From assembly GCF_018326425.1 (NCBI RefSeq), contig NZ_AP024601.1:546001-610000 (forward strand): a stretch of 64,000 nt of DNA, read 5' to 3'. This DNA is from Polycladomyces abyssicola (GTDB lineage: Bacteria; Bacillota; Bacilli; Thermoactinomycetales; JIR-001). The translations under genes and the position numbers were made by a program. Numbering within the stretch: position 1 is the first letter of the stretch; each line of letters opens with the position of its first letter. Below the pieces are notes generated by a model. The model had not been told where the DNA came from. It did not search any database and saw nothing but the letters and a program-made list of their open reading frames with translations. Shown in pieces: positions 45,918 to 53,549 of the stretch.

Positions 45918-46611
45918 TTACGGAATGACCAAACGTGCTCTAGTTGTTATGTTCATAGTGCATCCTTTGCCGATCGATCGATAGGGGCAATCCGCCATCT
46001 CGGCAATATACAGTACCGCTTCTTTATTTCGGCTGGTTTGGGTCGCAATTTGTTCATCGGGTGAGTAGAATCCGGGGTTGGATGTACGAGGATACATTTC
46101 AAATGTATATGCGAAGATTTTATACGTACCATAAGCCCAGTCCGTCAGATCCCAGTCGGTGATGTACGAATCGCTCGCTTGTTGGAGTGTGTAGCCGTTG
46201 GATTGCGCCATGACTCTTCCCATGGCAACAAACACATCATGATCATCTTGTGTCATGTCTCGGCACATCCGTGTACGTATAGCCATATGGGTACAAGCTC
46301 AGATCGCTGTAGGTATTGAATGTGATGGCAGTGCGGATTTGTTTGTTGCCGCCGACTACTCGACTGTTGATAAAATCGCGCAGTCGGGCGGTTTCCGGAG
46401 CGGAAAACGGTGCCGAGCCGCGATAGGTCTCAATGGACGGATTGCCGCTGGAACCGCCGCAGCACCCCCATTTGTATCCGTAATTTCGGTTCAAATCGGT
46501 GCCGACATAAGAAGAACCGCTCTTGGGTTGTCGGTTTTTTGCGCCAGAAGTCGTACGAGTTGTTGCGGATGTCGTACTCTCCACCGTCACCACCGGTGTG
46601 CATTCGTATCA
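45918..46611 (-). pseudogene. Decayed carboxypeptidase T (M14 zinc carboxypeptidase)
   Basis: Three reverse-strand frames together give the C-terminal two-thirds of carboxypeptidase [20 protein letters not shown], then [20 protein letters not shown] to [11 protein letters not shown], then [10 protein letters not shown] to the end. At least two frameshifts split it. The signal peptide, propeptide and the first two zinc ligands are gone, cut off at a terminator near 46612. The third zinc ligand, His in the usual TFHTYSE, reads TFNTYSD. The catalytic glutamate in FTFEMYP remains. Clearly inactive. Confidence 0.92.
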
Positions 46612-46620
46612 CAAATTCAA

Positions 46621-46652
46621 AAGGCGTTCTCCACATTGGGAAAACGCCTTCT
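46621..46652 (-). terminator. Terminator of the dap operon
   Basis: Reverse strand AAGGCGTT, 14-base loop, AACGCCTT, then TTGAATTT. It lies 30 bases after the dapL stop. Confidence 0.65.
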
Positions 46653-46681
46653 AAAAAAGAATCAACAGCCTGATGCTGGCT

Positions 46682-47833
46682 TCAGTTTTGTTGTGAAGCT
46701 TTCCACGTGATATATTCTGTCAACACGCGAATAGCGACAGGGATGGCCTCCTCATTCGGCTCGATTTTCGGATGATGTAATCCGTACGGTGTGTCCACAC
46801 CCAGCCAGAACATGAATCCCGGGATCTCCTGCAGAAAGTAGCCGAAATCCTCGCCGGTCATCGCTTCTTTGCATACCGTCAGGTTGGCGATGTTCGTCTG
46901 ACGGAGCCAGTCCATAAACTCCGTCGTCAATGGTTCGTCGTTATACACTTGACAGTAGTTGGCGCCCCAGTCAATGGTCGCCTCACATTCAAAACTCGCT
47001 TCGATCCCACGTACCATCGCTTCAATTCGTGACTTGATCTTCCGCATGGAATCCATCGAGAGGGTGCGGATCGTCCCTTCCAGCCGCCCTTTCCCGGCGA
47101 TGATATTTTGTTTGGTGCCGATGGTCACTTTGCCGATGGTGACAATGGCCGAATCCAACGGGTCAATGTTGCGCGAAACGATATGATGCAGTTGAATAGC
47201 CAGATGGGAGGTGGCCAGCACCATGTCGTTGGCCCGGTGGGGATAGGCGGCGTGGCCGCTTTTGCCGACCAAGTCGATGAACAGCTCCGACGTGTTGGCG
47301 AACAGGATGCCGGGCTTGACGGCAATCGTTCCCACGGGATATTCCGGCGCGACATGAAGGGCAAACATACAATCCGGTTTCCAGGAGCGGAATTCTTCGC
47401 TTTCCAACATGGGTTGGGCACCGCCCGGTCCTTCTTCAGCCGGTTGGAAGACGAACAGCAGGTCGTCGCGGACGGGATGATGGACAAAATGGGTCAATAC
47501 ACCCAGCGCGATCGCCATGTGCATATCGTGGCCGCAAGCGTGCATGTATCCGGGATGGGTTGATTTGAAGGGAAGCGTCGTCTCTTCCTCCATCGGCAGA
47601 GCGTCCATGTCGGCACGGTACCCGATGCATTGGCGTGGAGCGGTGCCGGAAATCTTCACCAACACACCGGTGCGCCAAGTGCGGATCTGCAACCGTTCTT
47701 GTGGCAATCCCGCGAGATACTCCAGGATGAATTGCTGGGTTTTGAACTCGGCAAAACCGGGTTCGGGGATTTGATGCAATTGTCGCCGAATCTGGATAAA
47801 CGGATTCAGGATCTGATCTGAAACGGCGCTCAT
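46682..47833 (-). CDS. dapL: N-acetyldiaminopimelate deacetylase
   Basis: A 383-residue M20D amidohydrolase removing acetate from N-acetyl-LL-diaminopimelate, the last step of the acetylase branch. Metal motif [14 protein letters not shown] is near residue 100, [13 protein letters not shown] follows, and a late [13 protein letters not shown]; all metal ligands present. The sequence fits YkuR of B. subtilis. GAGGGGG lies ahead of ATG 47833 (GTG 47842 is possible). Third gene of dapH-aminotransferase-dapL. Confidence 0.85.
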   Translation of the reverse strand: MSAVSDQILNPFIQIRRQLHQIPEPGFAEFKTQQFILEYLAGLPQERLQIRTWRTGVLVKISGTAPRQCIGYRADMDALPMEEETTLPFKSTHPGYMHACGHDMHMAIALGVLTHFVHHPVRDDLLFVFQPAEEGPGGAQPMLESEEFRSWKPDCMFALHVAPEYPVGTIAVKPGILFANTSELFIDLVGKSGHAAYPHRANDMVLATSHLAIQLHHIVSRNIDPLDSAIVTIGKVTIGTKQNIIAGKGRLEGTIRTLSMDSMRKIKSRIEAMVRGIEASFECEATIDWGANYCQVYNDEPLTTEFMDWLRQTNIANLTVCKEAMTGEDFGYFLQEIPGFMFWLGVDTPYGLHHPKIEPNEEAIPVAIRVLTEYITWKASQQN

Positions 47834-47848
47834 TCGGCACACCCCCTC

Positions 47849-49051
47849 TCACAAAAAGGTTCGTTTCATGTATTGTTCCATCCGTTCGATGAAAAGGTCC
47901 ACTTCTTCCCGCGTGAGTGTCAGCGGCGGCAGCAGGCGGATCACTGTTTTCGCGGTCACATTGAACAAAATGCCTTCCTTCAACAACGCTTTTTGCCACT
48001 CCGCGATTTCCTCCGCACTCCGGTTGGTGCGGATGCCGATCATCATCCCTTTTCCCTGCACATGATGGATAACCGTGGGATATTGTTCTTTCAGCTCCCG
48101 CAATCGGCTCCACAAGTACTCCGCCGTTTGCCGTCCTTTTTCCATTTGTCCCTCATCCAACAGCACGTCCAGCACGGCGTTGCCCAAAGCAGCGCTGAGT
48201 GGCGACGGGGCAAATGTGGTGCCGTGATCGCCCGGCTGGAAGAGATTCATCAGTTTCTCCCCGGCGATGATCCCGCCCAGCGGCAAGCCGCCGCCCACCC
48301 CTTTGGCAAAAAGGATGAGGTCGGGTTGCAGACCGTAATGCTGGTAAGCAAACAATTTGCCCGTCCGCCCCATGCCGGTTTGAATCTCGTCCATGCACAA
48401 AAGGATGCCGTGCTGTTCACAGAGACGGGCCATTTCCTGCAAGTAGGCATCGGAAAGAGGTACGACGCCGCCCGCGCCTTGAATCGGTTCGGCTAAAATA
48501 GCGGCCGGTCGATGGGTTTCGCATACACGCCGCAGTTCGTCGATGTTTTCGGGCTCCACTTCATAAAAGGGGAAATCGGGTTGCGGAAAGTCCTGATAGA
48601 CACTCGGTTGACGGGTCAGCCGCAGCGCGCCCAGTGTTCGGCCGTGAAAGCTGTTTTTCATCACGACGATGCCGTCACGTCCTTCTCCCCGTTTGGCTGT
48701 CCATTTGTGGATCAGCTTGATGGCCGCTTCGGTCGATTCCGCGCCGGAATTGGCGAAATACACTTTGCCCGGGATGCTGTTTTCCACCAAGCGTTGTGCG
48801 AGCCGGATCGCGGGGGGGTTGAGAAACAGGTTGGAAATGTGCAAAAACCGTTCCCCTTGTTCCCGCAGAGCCCGCAGGATCGCCGGATGGGAGTGGCCGA
48901 GCACGTTGACGGCCAATCCGGTGAACAGATCCAGATAACGGTTGCCTTCCGTGTCGTACAGGTAGTTGCCTTCTGCTTTGTCAATGGCAATGGGCAAGCG
49001 GCGAACCGTGGGCATGATATAGGTCTGGTCAAGTGTGTGCCAGTCGGTCAT
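47849..49051 (-). CDS. Class-III PLP aminotransferase (ArgD-like), probable N-acetyl-LL-diaminopimelate aminotransferase
   Basis: A 400-residue fold-type-I aminotransferase of the acetylornithine group. The PLP lysine is in LFAKGVGGGLPLGG (~251), the PLP aspartate in LCMDEIQTGMGRTG, and the cofactor-binding NSGAESTEAAIKL is near 105. Between dapH and dapL it fills the one missing step, transfer of an amino group to N-acetyl-2-amino-6-oxopimelate. B. subtilis uses the class-I enzyme PatA for this. It could also serve in arginine synthesis as ArgD does; many ArgD enzymes do both. GGGGGAG stands before the ATG. Confidence 0.85.
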   Translation of the reverse strand: MTDWHTLDQTYIMPTVRRLPIAIDKAEGNYLYDTEGNRYLDLFTGLAVNVLGHSHPAILRALREQGERFLHISNLFLNPPAIRLAQRLVENSIPGKVYFANSGAESTEAAIKLIHKWTAKRGEGRDGIVVMKNSFHGRTLGALRLTRQPSVYQDFPQPDFPFYEVEPENIDELRRVCETHRPAAILAEPIQGAGGVVPLSDAYLQEMARLCEQHGILLCMDEIQTGMGRTGKLFAYQHYGLQPDLILFAKGVGGGLPLGGIIAGEKLMNLFQPGDHGTTFAPSPLSAALGNAVLDVLLDEGQMEKGRQTAEYLWSRLRELKEQYPTVIHHVQGKGMMIGIRTNRSAEEIAEWQKALLKEGILFNVTAKTVIRLLPPLTLTREEVDLFIERMEQYMKRTFL

Positions 49052-49117
49052 CGGGCTCCCCCTTTTTCTGTACCAATATGAAAGGCGGGCCGCCGAGGGC
49101 CCGTGGGATGGTTGTGT

Positions 49118-49828
49118 TTAGAGTTTGCGCAGTTCCTGCATGATTTCCGTTTTGGACCGGGTTTTGTCGTCGATTTGTTTGATGACCCGGGCCGGGGTTC
49201 CCGCCACCACGGTATTGGGCGGAACATCTTCCGTTACGACGGCACCTGCAGCCACCACCGCGCCTTTGCCGACACGGACACCTTCGAGGATCACGGCATT
49301 GGCACCGACGACGACATCATCTTCGATGATGACGGGTGTTGCTGACGGGGGTTCGATCACACCGGCGATGACGGCTCCCGCACCGATGTGGCAGTTTTTC
49401 CCGATCGTGCCGCGACCACCGACGACCACGTTCATATCGATCATTGTGCCTTCGCCGATCACTGCACCGATGTTGATGACCGCTCCCATCATGATGACCG
49501 CGTTTTTCCCGATTTCCACCTGTTCACGAATGATGGCTCCTGGTTCGATCCGCGCTTCGATATTTTTCAGATCAAGCAGCGGAATGGCGGAGTTGCGCCG
49601 GTCGTTTTCCACCACGTAATCTTCGATTTTGTCTTTGTTGGCTTCGAGGACGGGCTGTACTTCCTTCCAATCCCCGAACAATACACCTACATTGCCGTTA
49701 AAGAACGTTTTCACGTTCGAGCCGAAGTCGATCTGATCCAGTTGCCCCTTGATATGCACTTTGACGGGCGTTTTTTTCTCACTGTTGGCGATGAATTGGA
49801 TAATCTGATGTGCATCCATCATTTCCAT
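49118..49828 (-). CDS. dapH: Tetrahydrodipicolinate N-acetyltransferase
   Basis: A 236-residue left-handed beta-helix acyltransferase. An N-terminal alpha/beta domain (~1-85) is followed by hexapeptide repeats (~90-200; [43 protein letters not shown]), ending with [13 protein letters not shown]. It acetylates tetrahydrodipicolinate with acetyl-CoA and commits carbon to lysine and diaminopimelate for cell wall. Matches YkuQ/DapH of Bacillus in size and order. First gene of the operon; promoter at 49919-49892. Confidence 0.92.
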   Translation of the reverse strand: MEMMDAHQIIQFIANSEKKTPVKVHIKGQLDQIDFGSNVKTFFNGNVGVLFGDWKEVQPVLEANKDKIEDYVVENDRRNSAIPLLDLKNIEARIEPGAIIREQVEIGKNAVIMMGAVINIGAVIGEGTMIDMNVVVGGRGTIGKNCHIGAGAVIAGVIEPPSATPVIIEDDVVVGANAVILEGVRVGKGAVVAAGAVVTEDVPPNTVVAGTPARVIKQIDDKTRSKTEIMQELRKL

Positions 49829-49891
49829 TCCGTCATGTCACCTGTCCTTTTTTGCTGATATCCGGTATTTGACCGCAAAAGTCCTTTTACC

Positions 49892-49919
49892 AGTATACCA
49901 CACTCCATTTGATGGACAA
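49892..49919 (-). promoter_or_regulatory. Promoter of the dap operon
   Basis: Reverse strand TTGTCC (49919-49914), 16 bases, TATACT (49897-49892), about 60 bases ahead of dapH. No lysine riboswitch is visible in the short leader. Confidence 0.55.
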
Positions 49920-49950
49920 AGGCGGAATAGTTTGTGATTATGGAGGAGGG

Positions 49951-50127
49951 ATGAGCAAAGAGAGGAAGTTATTTCACCGCAAACATGAACCGGATGTTAG
50001 TTATCCAAATATTTTTCGTTGGTTAAATTGGGAAGAGGCATCGTTTGACGAGCGATTGAGGGCATTACAATTACTTGAGAATGATCATGCATCACGACAA
50101 GGAAGAACGAGTTCGGTTCCGTTTTGA
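49951..50127 (+). CDS. Hypothetical protein, 58 residues
   Basis: A small frame opening MSKERKLFHRKHEPDVSYPN, followed by a helical stretch WLNWEEASFDERLRALQLLE. GGAGGAGGG lies immediately before the ATG, which is very close for use; an ATG at 49909 in frame is the alternative. The sequence just after the stop also reads like protein in the next frame (DKEERVRFRFDGQNRRVDQF), hinting that the gene once continued and is frameshifted. Divergent from the dap operon. Family not recognised. Confidence 0.4.
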   Translation: MSKERKLFHRKHEPDVSYPNIFRWLNWEEASFDERLRALQLLENDHASRQGRTSSVPF

Positions 50128-50580
50128 CGGTCAAAATCGAAGAGTGGACCAATTTGATGCCGGATGTATTCCGTAAGCACTACGGGATCCATTGGGATTG
50201 GTGCATACCGAGTGGTTCGTGGTTTCTTTCCGGTGTTTAATTTATGAAACATATCACATATTAACGATATAAGAAAATCACTGTCATAATATCGTCACTT
50301 ATTTTGTGCAATTTATCACAAATTCTTTTGCAATCCTTTTATATACTGAAAATGCAAGGGTTCCACTGATCTAGGGGTGTTGGGAAGATACCCTCTTTGT
50401 TTTGTCACCCTCTGTCTGTCCACCCTCACCGTCTCCTAATAAATAGAAAATGAGATAGGTTTGGCGCGGACACCGCGCTTTTTTCTTTTTAATTTCCTCC
50501 GTTTCCCATCTCCCGATGTAAAAGCGAAATAATACAATAAAATCAGAATCCCCCGTACATACGAAAACAGGGGGATTTTT
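50128..50580. other. AT-rich gap ahead of DNA ligase remnant
   Basis: After a possible frameshifted tail of the preceding small gene (to ~50177) the bases to 50546 are AT-rich and hold no gene I can support. AATCCCCC (50547-50554) and GGGGGATT (50570-50577) form a hairpin with a T run immediately before the ligase remnant starts. Confidence 0.5.
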
Positions 50581-51204
50581 GTGTTTATCGAGCCAATGCT
50601 TGCACATCCATCTAATCAGCCTTTTGACAGTGACGATTACATTGCTGAACCGAAGATGGACGATTTTGGCTGCTCCTTTCGACGTGGACGGCATACGAGC
50701 ATACACGCGGCATGGGAACTAGGTGACCGATCGTTTTCCCGAACTAAGTATGCCAAAAGTGCCACCGGGAACAGTGTTAGGCGGCGAATTGATTGTAACC
50801 GGTGATGGTGGCCGACCGGATTTTGATGCGGTCATGAGACGGTTGCAGACAAGAAAGCAAGCGATCGAACGATTGATCTCTTCAACGCTTGCTCGAAGCT
50901 GGATCTGGAGGGCATTATGCTGAAAAAGAAGGACACTCCATATCTAGTGGGGAAACGGTCAAAAGCGTGGCAAAAGGTGATCGCCTACAAAGACGTGGAA
51001 GTGGTCATCACGGGATATCGAAAAGGTGAGTTTGGATGGTTGATCGGGATCGAGGATGACAGCGACATCCGGCCAGTTGGTATTTTGGAACTGGGTGTAG
51101 GCCCAGCGGAGAGAAGGGCGCTTTATGATGTGTCTAGCCTGATAAAAATCACCGATAATGAGCAGTTTGTATACTTGGAACCACGTTTGATGTCCGCAGT
51201 TTAA
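50581..51204 (+). pseudogene. Broken ATP-dependent DNA ligase (LigD/YkoU-type)
   Basis: Three frames in succession resemble a ~300-residue ATP-dependent DNA ligase. First frame: FIEPMLAHPSNQPFDSDDYI then EPKMDDFG, where the AMP-accepting lysine motif normally reads EPKxDGxR. Second: PPGTVLGGELIVTGDGGRPDFDAVMRR. Third: LEGIMLKKKDTPYLVGKRSKAWQK to the C-terminus. There are frameshifts near 50710 and 50890 and missing sequence between them. It is a dead relic of a non-homologous end-joining type ligase. Confidence 0.85.
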
Positions 51205-51401
51205 AATAACAGAATCGGAGTAATCGCGATGCCAGTGGGATTAGTTCCCACAGGCAAGGTTGCAACAATAGTATTATTTGCGGTGTCAATCACCGATACC
51301 GTGTCAGGACCCTGATTTGTGACATAAGCGCGTAAACCGTCAGGCGTGATCGCGATTGCAAAAGGAATACCTAAGCCCATTACCGTAGCCACAATCGGGG
51401 G
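51201..51401 (-). pseudogene. Fragment of a YVTN beta-propeller protein
   Basis: Reverse-strand frame with IPFAIAITPDGLRAYVTNQG and NNTIVATLPVGTNPTGIAIT, about one and a half blades of a YVTN-type propeller. A functional protein needs six or seven blades and a signal peptide, neither of which is here. Codons upstream in the same frame are not propeller-like. A relic of a surface protein; it abuts the ligase remnant. Confidence 0.65.
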
Positions 51402-51557
51402 GATGGCGGAAGATGGGGGGGGCATGATCACCGACTTGCGGCAAGCCTTCGGCAACTGAAAGCTCAAATCCTGTTCTCGCATATGGAGCTGCTGTGGTTC
51501 GTTGCAAAGAACCGCCGTAACTTTCCACAAAAACGGAAACCGTTTGGATGAAAGAGA

Positions 51558-52250
51558 TTAATGATTCAAACGGTCTTGATATAAGTCAATATACAGTTGA
51601 TGATTTGAACTCAGTACCATGTAGTTGACATCTTCGGGTGTCAATTTGCGCTTATTCAATTCTTTTTCTAACCATTCCATCGTTAAATTTCTTTTGGCCA
51701 AATTTTCAACAACGATTTCTCCGTCAACAATCAATTCTGTAGGAAATGAGCGGTTAGATGTTTGAAGCGATAAGTCTTTACGAGTCACTGGAAGATACAT
51801 TGGTTTTTTTAATACTGATAATTCCCCGTCCGGTTCCAGTATCGCGCATTCTACTTCATTGATATCAAAGATGTCTTTTCTTCTCAAACTTTGACTCAAT
51901 ACTTCCAAGCCCATATTGATTTTGGATAGATTTTTTTCAAGGATTTTTCCTTTATCGATCAGGAGAACCGGTTCTCCAATAATCCATCTTTGAAAAGTGC
52001 GGCTTTTTAAAGCGAGATATGACAACAGAGCGGACAGAGCGGTTAATAATACAATAGATAACGTTATAAGATAGGGATTAAGTTTATATTCAAAGGCAAG
52101 GTTCCCTGCAATCGATCCTATCGTGATATTCACGATATAATGTAAATAAGTTAAACGAGAAATGGCTTGTCTTCCAATAATATGAGTGCTGATGATGAGT
52201 AAGAAAACAGAGAATATCGTTCTAATAATGGTTTCTATAAAGTCAGACAT
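51558..52250 (-). CDS. DUF421 (YetF/YdfS) family membrane protein
   Basis: A 230-residue protein with three N-terminal membrane helices and a cytoplasmic C-terminal domain containing GEPVLLIDKGKILEKNL and PVTRKDLSLQTSNRSFPTELIVDGE. This is the YetF/YrbG architecture; some Bacillus members take part in spore germination receptor function. AGGAGG stands 6 bases ahead of ATG 52250 (ATG 52253 is also possible). The gene is clearly more AT-rich than the surrounding genome, which suggests recent transfer. Intact, unlike its neighbours. Confidence 0.85.
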   Translation of the reverse strand: MSDFIETIIRTIFSVFLLIISTHIIGRQAISRLTYLHYIVNITIGSIAGNLAFEYKLNPYLITLSIVLLTALSALLSYLALKSRTFQRWIIGEPVLLIDKGKILEKNLSKINMGLEVLSQSLRRKDIFDINEVECAILEPDGELSVLKKPMYLPVTRKDLSLQTSNRSFPTELIVDGEIVVENLAKRNLTMEWLEKELNKRKLTPEDVNYMVLSSNHQLYIDLYQDRLNH

Positions 52251-52401
52251 CATGTTCCTCCTGATGAGGTGAAATGCTGTTATTTACTATTGTCGCCAAA
52301 ATGGGATTGGAATTAACCACATGTAAAATGACTTCGCTTCAAATAATTGAATAGTGAAACATGATTGTGTATCATGTTGGTCAACCCGACCGAAAATGGA
52401 A

Positions 52402-52464
52402 GAGCCGTTGACCACCGCTTCATAACGACATCTGTCGGTTGAAAGCGGAAATGGTCAACGGCTC
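52402..52464. terminator. Long three-part hairpin downstream of VOC gene
   Basis: GAGCCGTTGACCA (52402-52414) pairs perfectly with TGGTCAACGGCTC (52452-52464). Inside, CGCTT pairs with AAGCG, and CGACA with TGTCG. T runs are weak, so it may be a terminator, a small RNA or a mobile-element relic. Confidence 0.55.
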
Positions 52465-52482
52465 ACGTTTATTGGAATACAC

Positions 52483-52851
52483 TTATCCCTTCAACACAAA
52501 GCGGTTTCCATCCGGATCCTCAAATTGAACGAAGGTGCCCCATTGCATCTGTTTGGGCTCGTCCAAAAACTTGACACCGTTGGCGGTGAGTCGTTCGTAC
52601 GTTCCCTGGATGTCCTCACATTCAAACACAATAGAAGGTTTCAGTTCCTCCCAATTGGGCATCATCGATTTCGGGTACAGTACCAGTCGGGTTTGAACGT
52701 TTTCCGGTCCGACTTCGATCCATCTTCCTTGTGGCCCCATCGGTTGATCGCGATACACTTTGAATCCGATTTTCTCGGTCCAAAATTGAAGTGCTGCATC
52801 CTGATCTTCCACGTAGATCGCCACCGTGGCAATTTGTCTGATCATCCTCAT
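52483..52851 (-). CDS. VOC-family (glyoxalase-like) protein
   Basis: A 122-residue single vicinal-oxygen-chelate module pair. It opens IRQIATVAIYVEDQDAALQFW and ends WGTFVQFEDPDGNRFVLKG, the usual FxDPDGN ending with a metal-ligand glutamate position. Substrate unknown; relatives include glyoxalases, dioxygenases and antibiotic-binding proteins. AAAGGTGGGT precedes ATG 52851; ATG 52845 is an alternative. Confidence 0.82.
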   Translation of the reverse strand: MRMIRQIATVAIYVEDQDAALQFWTEKIGFKVYRDQPMGPQGRWIEVGPENVQTRLVLYPKSMMPNWEELKPSIVFECEDIQGTYERLTANGVKFLDEPKQMQWGTFVQFEDPDGNRFVLKG

Positions 52852-52884
52852 ACCCACCTTTCCATTTCCTTTTCATTCCCTACA

Positions 52885-53244
52885 CTAGCACATATGATCC
52901 CGCTCATCAGGCGACTTTTTCTGTAAATCCGTCATCGGAATGTTGAAAAGAGAAGAGAAGCCCCAAGGATAACAGCGAATACCGAACAAACGTAGCCGAC
53001 CGAGGGTGTATAAACGGGTGCATCGTGTCAAAGGTCCGATGAAAAATCCGTGGGGCAAGGGATTTTGATGGTTTTCGAGATGGTATTTCCCATAATGGAT
53101 GAGCAATTGTACAAATCCGTCGGGCCACAAAGTTTCCAGCGGAGCCGACGGATCATACGTCCGTTCCAGATACCAAATGCAACGAATGAACGGGCGGAGC
53201 TGCGGTATCGGTTGCATTTCTCGGTATCGCATGTGGTTCACCAT
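52885..53244 (-). pseudogene. AraC-type regulator lacking its DNA-binding domain
   Basis: A 119-residue frame matching only the N-terminal sensor part (DUF6597 type) of AraC regulators: PIPQLRPFIRCIWYLERTYD, WPDGFVQLLIHYG, FFIGPLTRCTRLY and LFGIRCYPWGFSSLF. It then stops after DLQKKSPDERDHMC, where ~140 residues with two helix-turn-helix motifs should follow. Without them it cannot bind DNA. Probably truncated by a deletion that joined it to the VOC gene. Confidence 0.72.
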
Positions 53245-53349
53245 CCGGGAAATATCATCAATTCTATTTTCATAGAATCATCCTTCTCCGGCAATACAGA
53301 GAGATATATTGGTCAAGGGAAATGGTGGAAAGTACTACATATCCGGAGG

Positions 53350-53400
53350 AACACCTGTTGCGCAACACCTGTTGCGCTGACGTGGACAATTGTTACGCAC
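53350..53400 (+). promoter_or_regulatory. Probable enhancer (UAS) for acetone carboxylase operon
   Basis: AACACCTGTTGCGC occurs twice back to back (53350-53363 and 53364-53377), creating the palindromes TGTTGCGCAACA and GCGCAACACCTGTTGCGC. A related TGTTACGCACA follows at 53391. All lie 50-100 bases upstream of the -24 element, the usual place for binding of a sigma-54 activator. Confidence 0.65.
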
Positions 53401-53449
53401 AGGCCTTCGGTTTTTTGCGGGATAGGTGCGTTCGCATCCAAGTAATCGT

Positions 53450-53465
53450 TGGCACGTGGTTTGCT
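53450..53465 (+). promoter_or_regulatory. Sigma-54 (-24/-12) promoter of acxABC
   Basis: TGGCACGTGGTTTGCT matches the consensus TGGCACG-N4-TTGCW at every defined base, with GG and GC 10 bases apart. Start point near 53476, leaving a ~74-base leader before acxA. Confidence 0.92.
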
Positions 53466-53549
53466 TAGATAATGGGTGAAACGTTTTCCCTTCGGGAAGG
53501 CGTGAAGTTCATTCATACCGATGGTGAATTTGGAGGGGAGTGATGGTCT

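Noticed and set aside
53350-53377. Tandem repeat as a start of a CRISPR array
   Set aside because: The copies are adjacent with no spacer and occur only twice; position fits an enhancer instead.
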